Shown here piece after piece: positions 1 to 12,700 of a stretch of 64,000 nucleotides of DNA (position 1 is the stretch's first letter; the number at the start of each line of letters is the position of its first letter). The position numbers and the translations under genes are program-made. This DNA is from Gymnogyps californianus (Eukaryota; Chordata; Aves; Accipitriformes; Cathartidae): assembly GCF_018139145.2 (NCBI RefSeq), contig NC_059471.1, positions 206,913,494-206,977,493 of the forward strand, read 5' to 3'. The notes under the pieces were generated by a model. That model worked only from the letters and a program-made list of their open reading frames with translations, ran no database searches and had not been told where the DNA came from.

Positions 1-3000
1 AATGCAGCAAAATAAATTCACCACAGATGTTGCACATTGGTTTAAACAGATGTATTTTTAATGATATTACTTAAAATTACTTTTCAAAGATCTTTCCTTC
101 ATACCTCTCCTTTGTTAGACCTTAGAAGGCTGTGGTTCCACCCAGCTTCTCTGGAGAGGAAGGTGGCAAAAATTGTGAATGCATCTTCCTTTCTGCTATA
201 GGATATTGCTTTTTCTCAGCTTTCCTGTAGGACTTCCACAGCTTCTAACAGCTCCTGTTCAGCACGAAAACCCAGGTAAGGGAGGGAGGAAACGGCAAGC
301 ATCACTTTTGATGCTTGCCATTTGCATCCTCTTCTTATATATCAGTTACTCTGGAGAAACCTGGCCAAACCCATTAATCCCAAGGCCCCTTGACTGAAGA
401 ATGTCCTGAATTTCAGTGTTTCCAGGGAGTGAATTCTACACTACACAACAAATGTGCAACCCAACAGCAGCACTGAGCTGGCTGCCCTGGCTCATGCAGG
501 GTGTTCTGCTTTGGCTGTGATTAGCAGCACGGATTCCAACTCCCTGTGTCATTCATTCATCTATTATGTTTCATCCCGTCCTGTTCACCTCTTAATATGC
601 TTTGCTGCACTGAACTTTACCTCCTGCTTATATGTCCCTCCTTTTAAGCCAGCTGTGAATTTCTGAGCTGATTGAACTCTTGCTGGGAGATAACTGTGTA
701 TTGTTTTCTTGATCAGCAAGGTCGCTCACAAACTAGCTTGTCTTACCAGAAAAAAACCTACAAAATATTCACAGCAGATTTAGCTCAAGCCACAGACTGG
801 CTTGAACATAAAAGGCATTATGAAAAGAGAGATGTTTTCTCTGTCTCTTTTCCCCTGGACTGTAAATGATGCCATCTAGCTCCACTGGATGAAAGCATGA
901 CTTCAGAGCTTGTAGTAGCTGTGAGCTTTACAAATGCAACAATGAAATTCTTCATATACAAAAGTCAAATGTATCTGTCCTCTCACAACCTGAGTGATTT
1001 TTGTCAGCAGGCATCCTCTTGCGCAGGCCTGAGGAAGCAAAGCGTTTCTCTGTATCTGAAGTGGTACTTTTTTGTGACTATTTTTAGAGACCTGAGGGTG
1101 GACTTTTTTTTTTCTTTCCCAAACAAAGTTTAAGCATGCCTCACTGAGTTTTGACTGTTTGTTTTATTCCTTCTGTCTCTTCAGTTATCATTACTCCAGG
1201 ATGATTCACATATTGCTTTCTAAATGCATATGTTTGAATGCCTGTTGTGGAGAGCTTAGCAACTGCATCACGCTGAAAAGCCCATGCTGGCTGAGGCATG
1301 GTTGATGCTTAACCTTTACTCCTCTCTGTCAGGAAAAAGGTCATTGCTATGAGCTCATGACTGATCAATGTTCTGCAACATTTGATTACCCTGCTTTCTA
1401 CCTCTGCCTTCTTCCTCCCACCATTTTCTCCTTTCCTGGTCACTGTAATATTTCTTTAACCTTGTTACCTGTTGTCCTTCAACCAAGGTTTTGCAGCGTT
1501 GACAGCCATACAGCGAGGCAGCATAGGTATATCAACAGAACCCTTACTCTTGGCCACTAGTTCTTCATTTTAATTATGTATCCAGGAGTCATGGGCCAGA
1601 CTTTCCATTGCCACCCCTCCAATATATTTCACTGAATTTTCATTGATTAAACTGAATGGACAGACTTCAAAACTCAGGACTTAAATCCCAAGCCTTGCCT
1701 ACAAGTCACTTTTTGACAGTGACTTGGCCTAGACTCACTTCGTCCTAATACACGTTGGTCATATCCTTTATTCATTATATATACAGTTAATTTCTCGATT
1801 TTCTTCTTAAGCCAGCAGGCTAAAATAATTTCTAGAATATATTTCATTTCTAACAACTTTGAACTACAGATGAGTTCCAGAAATTTCAAAAAAACGAAAC
1901 AGGAAAGAAACGAAGAATTTAGCTTTTTAAAACTAGGTCTGCCATCAGTATATACTTGTCAGTCTGCTCAAAAGCAAAGATAAATAATAATGCAGAAAGG
2001 AAAGTAACTTGCCAGATTTTAAGCACAAGCAACATCATGGACTGACAAACTGCAAAAAGCTTCAAACTCTGTTTTTAGAAAAAAGGTCTTTTAGAAAACA
2101 AATTTCTACCACAGTTTATGCAGCTAAAGAATAAAAGCTGTGTAATGGGCCAAATGGAAAAGGTAGGCATGACTAAATGGGTATTACTGGAAACAGAGGC
2201 CCCATGTTTCACTTGATTTGCGTAGGAATTATGAGTAATAATAAGGGCTTCAAGGAAAGCTTCACATACTGTGTGCTTAGAAACTGAATTTACAGTATGT
2301 ATTCTTCAGGCAATTATATACAGACACTTTCTGCAGCAAAGCCTGGAGACTTTTTGGCCGGCATACTCTTTAAGCCATCAAGGTTGTGGTCCTGATGCTT
2401 TCGGCACTCGCTGCTCTTCAGCTGCCCTTAGTGGCCGGTTGGCAGATGCCAGAGCTCCCAGCTGCTCTCATTCACACCGCAGGAAAAAAAGGTATATTTT
2501 CTTTATCTACCTTCAGTATCTACTTCAGAGTATTTTATTATTTTGCTAGATCAGTGTGATTAGGTTTATCCTCTTTGCCCATTGGTAGCTTAGCAGAGTA
2601 TTAAAAAACCCAGCAATAATAACAAGGCTACCTTGAGTCGAGTTCAAATCGTGCTTGTTGCAGGTAAGGCTCTACCTGTTTACAAGGAACAGTCTCAGTG
2701 CTTCAACCACTTGCGAGAATCCGCATCACAAAAAATAAAAGCTTTCCTTTCAAACTCTTTGCTTTCCTAATCTGCTAGCATATAAATTCAAGGCTCCACA
2801 TCTGCAAGCCCAAAGGTCAGCACTGAGCCTGGGAGATTTGTTTCTCTACACCAGTCCCTTGAAGAACTTACCTCACTAGGAATGAATTCCCTACATGAAA
2901 GATCTTTCACCTTATTGAAAGCACAAACAGAAAACCTTGCAGCAAGATGAGGGAGGGTTGTAAAATTTAGAAGACATTAGCTGGGTAAGAACCAATATCA

Positions 3001-6000
3001 GCATCAAACTTAGTGATTTATGTGCAAAAACATGATTTCATTTATAAAAAGGGGGGGGTGTCTTCACAATTTATGGTAAACACAAGAGAGTAAATATAAA
3101 ATTAGACACTGGATGTTAAACAATTTTTGTGGTTATGAAGAAATACATACAATTTTAAAGGATACCAAGAAGTATAATTTTGGTTATTTTCTGCACAGAC
3201 CACAGTGAATGACAACAGTCAAACCAGCAATGACACATTAAGAACACTTTGTAGCCTTGTCTTCTGTTTCAAAATGGAATTACTGAAATTGTTTATAATG
3301 AAACTAGAAATCACAGACCTGCTGCTCCTGCTCTTAATTACAGCCTGAAAGTTGGGCACTGTTCCGAGCTAAATTTGTCTGAGGAAGGTGAATCCTTGCA
3401 ATTAACAGAGCTAATTTCACTGAAATAATGCAAAATCTGCTGGTTTGCACATGGTAGCACATGCAATGGTTCAACAGGAGTGTTACCCTCACATCTCTTA
3501 GCATAGTTAACTCAACTCTTAGTATAGTTAACACAAATGCCAAAAAGATAAAATTGGCTGGGTTAAAATCATGAGACATTTACAAGCAAAAAACCTTGTT
3601 CTTTTTTCCCCCATTTTAAGATTACTGATACTGAGCTTACCTTGTGGAAAAGAAAGACCAAACTTAAATGAAATCTGAGGATGTCTTCTAATTAGCGCTT
3701 GGTGGGAAAGGTTTTTTGTTATGTTTTTTTTTCCCTTCTGAATGAGGCAGACAGGATGCAGACTCCACATCCCAGCCCAGGTGTCCTGACGGCTGGGTTA
3801 CCCACTGTGTCTGAATAAATTTCTGCCTCTCTGCTTGCCTGTCTCCCTCTTTCTTCCTTTCCACTCTTCCTCGTTTTGTTCTATCCCTAATCACATGTTT
3901 CCACAAACTATTCTTTCTAGATGCATTGAATGTCACAAGATTATCTGGTTTAAGGTCATGAGACTTCAAGTTCTGCTTTTTTTCCTATTTTTAATGGGCC
4001 TGTTAGAATTCCCCCTGTTAAGTTTAACTCTGCTGAGTAAAATAGAAGGGTTCAGTATTGGTCAGACCTCAAATCTCAAGTGAAGATGGTGATGAAATAT
4101 AGCATTAAAAAACAATTGCTCCAATGAGGCCCTAGAAGCAAAACTCCAGTGCTTGCAACCCCACACTCCTCCATCCCTGCAGGGTTTGAGACACAGCTCC
4201 TTTTTTCTCCTTTTCCTGAACTGATCCACAGATTTGAGTGGAATCGTTGCTTGGATTAGGTGAGCAGGATGGAGCTGAAGGCTAATGCTTTCAGCCTTGT
4301 CTTAACCAACCTGATAGCTTCGCTGGTACTTTTTCACATTTAGACTGAAGTTGCTGAGTTGTGGTGATGAAGTCCCATGTGCTAAATTTAATTATATCCT
4401 GAAATGAGAAAACATACCACCATCACGGTAAGACCCCATGATACTTTTGTTGGTTTGGGTAATATTTGGTAAAGTTATTAACACATGTAACAGTCTTGTA
4501 AGGACAGGTGAGCCGAGACAACTGAAATAGCAGCAATTTTAGGAGTTGGGGTCTGTCTGTATCATACAGTGATTTCTGAAAACACCCCCAAGTTTCCTGT
4601 GCCCTAGCTGGCCCCGGAGCTAGATGTCAGCCTTGTTAGTGCTCTTAGCCCTGCTGCAAGACTGGACTCTGGTGCAATAGCTCCGGTGCAGCTCTTCATC
4701 CACGTAACTGAACTGCTCTTGTGGCCTCTGCAGCACTGTGCTGCACAGACCCCCCAGCCTGCTGAGACCTCCTTCAGAAATCCCTATCCTGGGCTCCCCA
4801 AACAGGACAAATACGCCCTTATTTAAAAATGTAGTTGAATTCAAAAGTTTGAATTGGCAGTTTTAGTCAGGATTTTTTCTTACTAGTAAAAGAACAATAC
4901 CTCTCCTTTCTCCTCTAAATCCATTTGTGCGGCTCTGTTTCTGTTAGTGGGTCTAAGCTGCTCCATGCCACCCATGGGTAAGGTCTGTAACCCTGCCAGC
5001 TGGGGTTAAACCACGACAGCCTGTAAGAAAATGTGATGGTTGCAAGACAGTGCCTCCACCTGGGTTTGAAATCACTTATCTTTCAAATTTTCTTCACAAA
5101 TCTTCTGATTCTGCCTACTGATTTTTAGCACTAATATTGCTGAAGTGCATGTGAATAAACTATCCTGCAGCAGGCTATAATAAGTGTTATTACTGAAATA
5201 CAGTTAAGCATTCTACTGTACTAAAAAGATGGTTCAGGATTTCCATTGGCAAATCTCATTACATTCAGTCACTGCAAATCACGACACATCTTTTGATGCA
5301 GTAGAGTACATCATAGACAATTATATTAATAATATATAAGTTATAGGGTTTATTTAAAAAAGCAACAAACAGAACAACAGCCCTTGCCAACCCATACAGT
5401 GCTACATGAGACCCTGCATGGTTGACGGACCAGGTCATTAACCTGCATTACTCAGAAGGCAGTTATTGATTAGATTTCACTGATGCCTGTTACTGAAGTG
5501 CTCTGACATAAACTCAAGATTCCTTGCATAGCCTTTGATAAGTGCCTCTGTTCAGAGTTCAGGACCACACACGGTTTGTTTGGTTTTTTTTAAATTGAGA
5601 TTGCTGTTAATAAAACCGAGTATTGTGTCCTTGCTATAATTTATTACCTTGTCTTTCCTCCACTTTGTTCTCTTACCTTGTATATTTGAGTTCCTCACTT
5701 CTAGTAGTTAAGAGAATAGCCTGCAGTGTGAACAGTTCTGTTTATCTTCATAACAGAATTAGCAACCAGATATATCAGCTAGACAAACTTGTCTAGCAGA
5801 AAAAAAACCTCCCACTTTCTTAACCATCCAGGGAAATAGTCGCTGGATCCTGCATAGATCCTGGATGAGATCTTATCCCGAGATGTTTGCGTACTACCCT
5901 GACACTCCAAGAGCTCATTCAGAGCAAACATACCATACAGGAAGCCAAGGGAGAGCAGCGTATTCTTGCCAAGCCTCAAATATTTGCTCTGAGACAGCCC

Positions 6001-7930
6001 TCATCAGCTGCTAGCACAGGCAGCAAAGGGGCCAGGCACGGAAAAGCTGCCATTCAGGCTTGGCAACCAGATTATGGGACTGTCATGCATTTTTCAGATG
6101 TGGCCACAAATATTTTTCTTGCTAGGGCAGTGGCTTGAGGGTAAATTTGCTCAGACTTCTTAAAAACCTCTTTTCTTAACTTTTGCGGTTAGATGATTTT
6201 CAAGGAAATTAAAAAAAAAAAAAAAAAAGTGGCTTGAAGTGTCCCACGGCCGAGCAAGCACAATAAATCTGGCGGAGTAAGGATGACTATCCCGAGACAC
6301 ACAGCCGCTCCGTAACCCCTGCTTCAGAAAGGAGCTGCTGAGCACAAAGCTCCCTGAAATCGAAGTGGAAATCTCTCTTCTGCCAGAGCATCCATCCTCC
6401 AGAGCACCCCAGAAGAAGCCGTGAAAAGCCTCCTCATACGTGGCATGTCTGGTAAATGTTGAGATCAGCTTTCGGTAAGAATGTCACTGCTCTGAGCTAA
6501 GCAATTTCTGCGTGCAGGTCAGAAACCTCTGTTCTCTACCCACGCATCTGTTGGTGGGCGGTGTTGTTCTTAGCATCAGCACAGCAAGCATAAACACAGG
6601 TTTCACGGAAATTTGATGATCCTGATAAAATTATTCAGCACAGAAGATAAGCAGCAGCACATTTGGGTTAGGTCCATCTACCATTTCCTTTTCTTTTGAC
6701 CGTAAAAAATGTGACTAGAAAGGAAAGAAAACTCCACAAAATACGTACCTTGGAGCCATAACAACACATTTTGATCAAGAAGTGGAAAATTTTGATTAGA
6801 AAATGCCATGTGGTACTCTGAGAATTAAAGGCAGCCCATGACCATGCTTTGTATAAGGGATGAAACCCTCCCCACCACGCTTCCCGCTCCTGGCATCCCA
6901 CTCTTCTGCACCAGGAGAGTTCTGTCCCTGCTGGCACCAGAAACACGAGTGGTCCAAACTGCCATTCCCACAAAGCACCACACCAGCATTTCTGAATTTT
7001 AAGAGTACGGCCTATTATTTGATTTTAAGTTTTATGGAAAGCAGTCACTTTTTAAATAGAAAGAACTTGGTTTACTTATAGAGCAGATTTTATATTAATT
7101 TTGATAGGTAGGTTTTTGATGGGCAACAGTCTTAGTTACCCGTGGATACTGAACAACCAGTGAAGCTTTGTAGGAGTGAAGATGCTGATGCTGCAATTCA
7201 GATCACGTTCCAATGAGGTAATTACAAAGTGCATATCAACACTCCTCCGCTATCTTATCTGTGAGGATTTCTTTGCAGCTGTTTTAATGGGTGTGTGCTG
7301 GTGAACAGCACAGTACCATGTCTTTTAGCAAAAGGAATTCGTTTTTCGGCAGAGGAGTTATTCAGTAAAGCATGTTTTGAATTTAAAATACTTACATAAT
7401 AATCAGATTTCACTTTATTATTGTGGAATATTAGATTTTTCTTGGACTGGGATAAAGTTAGCAATCCAGAAGTACGAATTTCATTTAACCTGGTAGCTAA
7501 ACGTAGAGAAAATATCAGGTACCAAATCCTGTTTGGACCTACAGCTTGCAAAGTCTCAGTTATGAAGCTGTACTTCAGAGTAGACTTTGGCTGAGAGATG
7601 GTGGGTTTGTTTAGTGGGGGAAGAGAAGTTTCTGGTTATTTTTTTGTTAAAAGACTCTCAAGGTGGAATTCTACAGTGAAAAGCAGATTAATCAAGTCAA
7701 ATCATTTTTTTCTGCTGTGCAAAGGATTTACTGATTGATTCAGCCCTTCTCTTACTCCCATGACATATGAAGTAAATTGGAGCAGGCAATAACCCTATTA
7801 ACAAATAAAAGATATAGGGGATGGTCCCTTTAAGTAAAGGATGGTTTACTACCTTAATAAGAGCCATGGTGTGATGCTTCTGCCCTTGAGCACTCTTTTC
7901 CTTCTTTGATGTCTTCTATCTATTTATTAA
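1..7930. other. Intergenic DNA, no gene recognised
   Basis: AT-rich with many unrelated short open frames. An A18 run lies at 6211-6228. I recognise no exon of GNAI1, the expected next gene in this direction, nor any other family. Confidence 0.6.
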
Positions 7931-7980
7931 GTGCTCTGAGATTGCAAGGATGAAGCACCCTATATAAAGTACAAGGTCTT
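7931..7980 (+). mobile_element. Ancient LINE 3' tail (L3/CR1-like)
   Basis: GTGCTCTGAGATTGCAAGGA then TGAAGCACCCTATATAAAGT resembles the very old amniote repeat end 'agtgctttgagatc..ggatgaaaggcgctatataa'. Short and diverged; family placement is tentative. Confidence 0.5.
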
Positions 7981-8666
7981 TGTCTGTTTGTATTAAAATA
8001 AGCGAAGACAATGTATGTTTTAAGAAGAGAGGGAAAGAATTCAGCAAAGAAATCAGCTTGCCATGTTTTGTTGTAAGATCTGAGAAAAACTTCTGATAAA
8101 GCTGACACGTTTTTCCATTACAACCTAAATCACAGACATAGCTTCAGAAAGCTTCATCTGGTTTTCTACTTAGAGTAAATGAACCTGAAAAATCAGAAAC
8201 TAAAACTTAACAATAAAAAATCTCAGAAAGTTGAAATGGATGCAGTGTTCTGGGTTCTAGGCTGTAATTACAGTCTAATTCAGGCAAACTGCAATTATAC
8301 ATAAATAACAAGTTGAAGTAGCACTGCCCTGTGGAGACGAAGTACTGAAACCAATCTCTATCTTAAGGGAAACCTGCTATGCCAAGGTGGAATGTAATAT
8401 GCTGAAACAACCGTAAAAAAAGTTTGGTCTGTGCAGCAGGCTTTATTTGATTAAGCAGGTTGAAAGTGATACACCTACAAATGTCTAAAGTAATGGTTCT
8501 TTTAGTTGGTATTATGGATTTTTAATTTCAAGGGGCAAATCAAAAGCATAGAAGATAACTCCAGAATCGGTCCTATACCACATGACTTTTCAATGCCATT
8601 TTTGAGACTTTTGTTTTGTATTTCTAGACTAGACCTACTAAACTTGTGGTGCCGAGATCCTCTTCG

Positions 8667-9110
8667 GCTGAGGAAAGCTACGGAGGCTATGAATCCTATG
8701 AGAGCTGGCAGGAGTCCTGCTTTGGCTGAGCTTCTGCTCAGGCTTTTGACCCCCTACTATGTGTCACTGAGTTTGGGAGGCTGGATGCTCTCCGCTGGCT
8801 GCAGCAAGTCCTCAAACAGGGTCTCACGCTGCAGACCATCCCATGCTAGACTGGACAACATGGGGCATCTGCCTGCCCGAGCGTGCAATGGACCTCGTCC
8901 TTTCCAGTTCATTGTATTCACTGACAACAGGCAGGACAACCGGGGCAGTCCAGCTCCAAAGGACTTCAAACGCCTGAGCTAAACAGTCCCAATTCAGCAA
9001 AGCTGCCAAGTGCATCCTTAATTGCGGTGCTGAATTATAAGTGAGTTCCACTGTCGCATTCATTTGTACACCTAGGTCAATGAGACTGTTACGCTGCCTG
9101 TCATGTTTGG
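8667..9110 (+). pseudogene. Possible decayed ankyrin-repeat-like coding remnant
   Basis: Plus-strand reading in one frame gives EESYGGYESYESWQESCFG, a stop, then VTEFGRLDALRWL, like an ankyrin-helix pair. After a frameshift near 8820-8846 a second frame continues with LDWTTWGICLPERAMD, then a stop, then FSKAAKCILNCGAEL, a stop, then CTPRSMRLLRCLSCLG, again ankyrin-like (x-LL-x-x-GA pattern). At least one frameshift and three internal stops mean it cannot be a working gene. GC content exceeds the flanks. The parent gene is not identified. The opposite strand also gives weak ankyrin-like words, so chance or the wrong strand is possible. Confidence 0.3.
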
Positions 9111-9674
9111 GTTAGAAAGAGAAGATTAAAAATGAGATCCTTCTTTCTTGTCTCATGTAGCTAAGAGCTTTTCCAGTTCCTTTATACTTAGCAGTTTGTG
9201 AACTGTTTGAGACTGGCTGCTTCTAACAAATCCAGTTAGCTGATTGTCTGCTGAAAAGCCACAAGAGGGGAAAAAAACCACCCTAATAAATACTAAAGAT
9301 TTTGAAAAAAAAAAGTTGTGTTGTCATTCTTTGTATTTAAACTTTTGAGGCTTGGTTAGCCATTAGCCATCAGCCATCAGCCATATAGCTGAACTATACA
9401 TTACATCAAATAGCAGAAAACAGCTAACCATTGGACATGATGCTCATTTATTCTTGCCTAACTCTGGGCTCTGTGTGAGCACAGCTATTATTTCGTACAT
9501 GGCAGATATTTGATATGGTGTGTGTCCTGTTATTGTGACTCTGTAAAGCTTCTGAGGATTAACAAAGAAAGGCTGTAGAAATATGCTGCCTGAAATGTCA
9601 AACACAAAAGCGGAGAAAAAAGTAAAATACAGGGAAAATGGACACATTTGTACCTAAAGCTCTCAGGGAATCAG

Positions 9675-9780
9675 ATAATGTAGGTTCAATTTCTGATTCC
9701 ACTACCAGCTTTTTTATGTGACCTTGGGCAAACCATTTAACTTTTCTCTCTCCATTTTCTCTTCTGTAAAACTGACACCA
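9675..9780 (+). mobile_element. MIR-type SINE fragment
   Basis: The core reads CTGATTCCACTACCAGCTTT, then TATGTGACCTTGGGCAAACC, ATTTAACTTTTCTCTCTCCA and TTTTCTCTTCTGTAAAACTG. This follows the MIR pattern (non-specific core, 'tgtgaccttgggcaagtcacttaacct', 'tcagtttcctcatctgtaaaa'). Orientation is plus. MIRs are rare but present in birds and are very old. Confidence 0.8.
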
Positions 9781-9789
9781 TGCTTTGCT

Positions 9790-12700
9790 GAAAGGAAGGG
9801 GAAAGAGACAGGTTTTGGCCTTATTTCAGCACAGAGATCATCTGATGTGGACAATGGAAATATGAATGAATTGCTTTTAAGAAAGTAATTCATATGTTCC
9901 TCCTGAACTAGTTACACAATACACAGCGCTTAAATTTTCCCTCTTTTTGTTATATATCTCATATCTGAATAAAATAGGATGTGCTGAAAACTAACTGCCT
10001 ACACCGCCCCACCCCATGCACACAAATGACAGCAGACATTCGACCTCTTGAAGCATAAAAAATAACCATTCTACTCTTTTTTTTTTTTCCATTAAACTGC
10101 TAGAGCTTTTTCTGGAAGAATTACCTTTGGCAAAAGATTCATTTGTTGTAAATCTTCAGAAACTATGTCAGAAGCCTGCATTGTAGTTTTCCGTTTATTG
10201 GATCTGAACAAAGTCTTACACATTTCAACAGCAGCTATAAAACAAATGGAGAAAATTAAGGTATATCTCTTGTCACCAAGCAGACTTTTGCTAGCTCTCC
10301 CTTGGGCTGACAGCGCTTTTAAACATTTATATGGCCTAGGATTTATATCCTAACTGCATGCAAGTTAAAAATTACCCTAGTTGGTATCAAAAAGCTTTAG
10401 TGGATGTGTTATTTTGGAAATCAGTTATTTAGTTTCATGCTGAACTGAAATCACATGTTCTGCTGTGAAGAACTGCTTCTGTTCCACTGTTTACATACCG
10501 TGAATAAATGTTTAAAACACTCCCTCCTGTGAGCAAAGCTCAAAAGGAAAAGCTTGGCCACTCTTTACAGAAAGCAGGCGGGATCTGGTCCCGCATGCTG
10601 GCTCCTGAGGGCTCCCGAAGAGCTAAGCTCTGGCCTGGCCCCCGTCCCGCTGCGGTCAGGGAGAAGGTTTTGTACCTTCATTCTTGAATGCTGTGCAGAT
10701 GTCGTGGGTCCTCCTCTGCAAATACAGGGGATACCGGGTTAGCTGGGGGACTGTCATGACAAATGGGCATTTCCACTTATAAAACATGGACACAAATTCT
10801 TCAGCAGATTATTCTGGATTGTTCTGTATGGTGAGAGCTGTAACCTCCTTCCTGCAAATGTATTTCAGAAATACTGAGAATCTGACCTGCAAAAGAAAAA
10901 AATACCTCTAAGCAGAAATGAATTTATGATAAAACACAACAAGGGCATTTTGGGCTCTTGTAACATGGGTATCTGGAACGTCTGTGGAAAAAAATAGCAT
11001 AGGATTATATCATTAAGATTATCTAATATTGCATACATATAAAGAAGTTGAATTAAGGTTCTTTGGGCCTTTACCTTATTTCTATCGCTTCCTAACTTTT
11101 CTGTATGTAACTTGGCATCTTCAGTTGTGTCCTTAGTATTCTTCATGAGTCATACATAAAGTATCTGGACAGCATATGCTCTCTGAATGAACAGATTTTT
11201 AAAACACAATTATTCATAGTTGTATGAGCAAAACTCCCTTCTCAGACATCAGTAAGTACAAAAATCACAGTCATCTGAGTACCCACAGGAAAGGAACTGC
11301 AATGATATGAAATGGAGAAATTACACTGTATCTCACCTTTCATAAGCTCATTCATTCTATTTGCAACTTCTTATTTGTGAACCTCAGGCCTATCTAAGTA
11401 CCTACTAATTCAGAGAAAGCACAGTTCCCTTGTTTTCACAACGCTGACAAAAGACAAACATACTTTTATGTGTTCATCACAATAAAAATTGACTCTGATT
11501 TTTTAAAATAATTATTTGATAGCCCATTTTTTCCAAGAGTTCTGGCCCTTCAATGTATCCCTGTAGTTTTTAGCGTTATGCACTGATGTGACACAGGGAT
11601 AAGGCTGAATTGAAGGCCTTTATCCTTGGAAAATGCAGCAGGTATAGGTTCTTTTCTTTCCTGATACAGTTTTTCCTTCCTTTCATATTTAAGGGTCAAG
11701 CCCTCAGGAATATTTAAGGTAATAATATGCATTATGAATTGCACATGGCATGCTGACCTATTTTTAAATACACTCTATCTATTTTTTAGTAGACAAATCC
11801 CTTTATTTTTTTTCATGTAAAGTTTGCATCCAGGCCAAGGATACAGCAGCACGCAGTGATTCAGGCTTATGAGTTATTCTGCCAGGTTCTGCCTTGTTAA
11901 ATTCACACACACCACATCATCTTCTTGACCTCATTTACCTCTCAAGAAGCCAGTGCCTGAAGCAAAGGAGATTTAGTTTTAAAGCAGTTGTTTTTGTTTC
12001 GTGTGTTTAAAGCTACTGAATAAATAGGGCTTGCGTTCCTGCAGCTATTGTTTGGTACATACATAGTACCAGAAAGCATTATACCGTACTGGAACAGCGA
12101 GCAGGCAACCTTTGACAAAAGCATGAAAAGAAAACAGATATGTTAGCTACAAACATTCATGATCTTAACCTTTGGTTTCATTGCTCATAAAGAAAAAAAA
12201 AAAAGAGTTTTTAAAGCAGCAGATGTGCAGGAATGGCACAGGCACGATGGTTTCCTGAAGGCTATGAGTCTAAATATAGACGTGGGCTCTGGCAGAGGTC
12301 TGTTGCCCCCTGAAGTGCAGAAGATCCACTATGGGACTTGCAAATTCCTTGAAGAAATGCATTGAACCCCTTTGGTCAGAGAGCGTTTGGTTACATGGAC
12401 AAGGTGCTCAACAGTGTGGCTGGTTGAAAGGGGACCTGTACAAACGGATAGGCAGGTGGGGAGCATTCAAATGCAGGTGTAACTGCAAAAGAAATGCTGT
12501 ACTTCAAAATAGCTCAGATGATGACATACAGCTTACTTCCCTCTCTCAAAATATTACTTTGGTCTCTGCAGCAGCTGGAGGACTAAAGGCTTCTAGCTCC
12601 ATCAGTAGGGTTTCATCAGTCCAGAGGGGTGGGTATGTGTATAAAAAACAGGTACAGAAAAGGTGGTGTCCACAGACACAGCTTATTGATATGAAAACAC

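Noticed and set aside
8506..8982. 158-codon plus-strand open frame
   Set aside because: It does not follow the ankyrin-like frames of the same block and has no known motif; probably chance.
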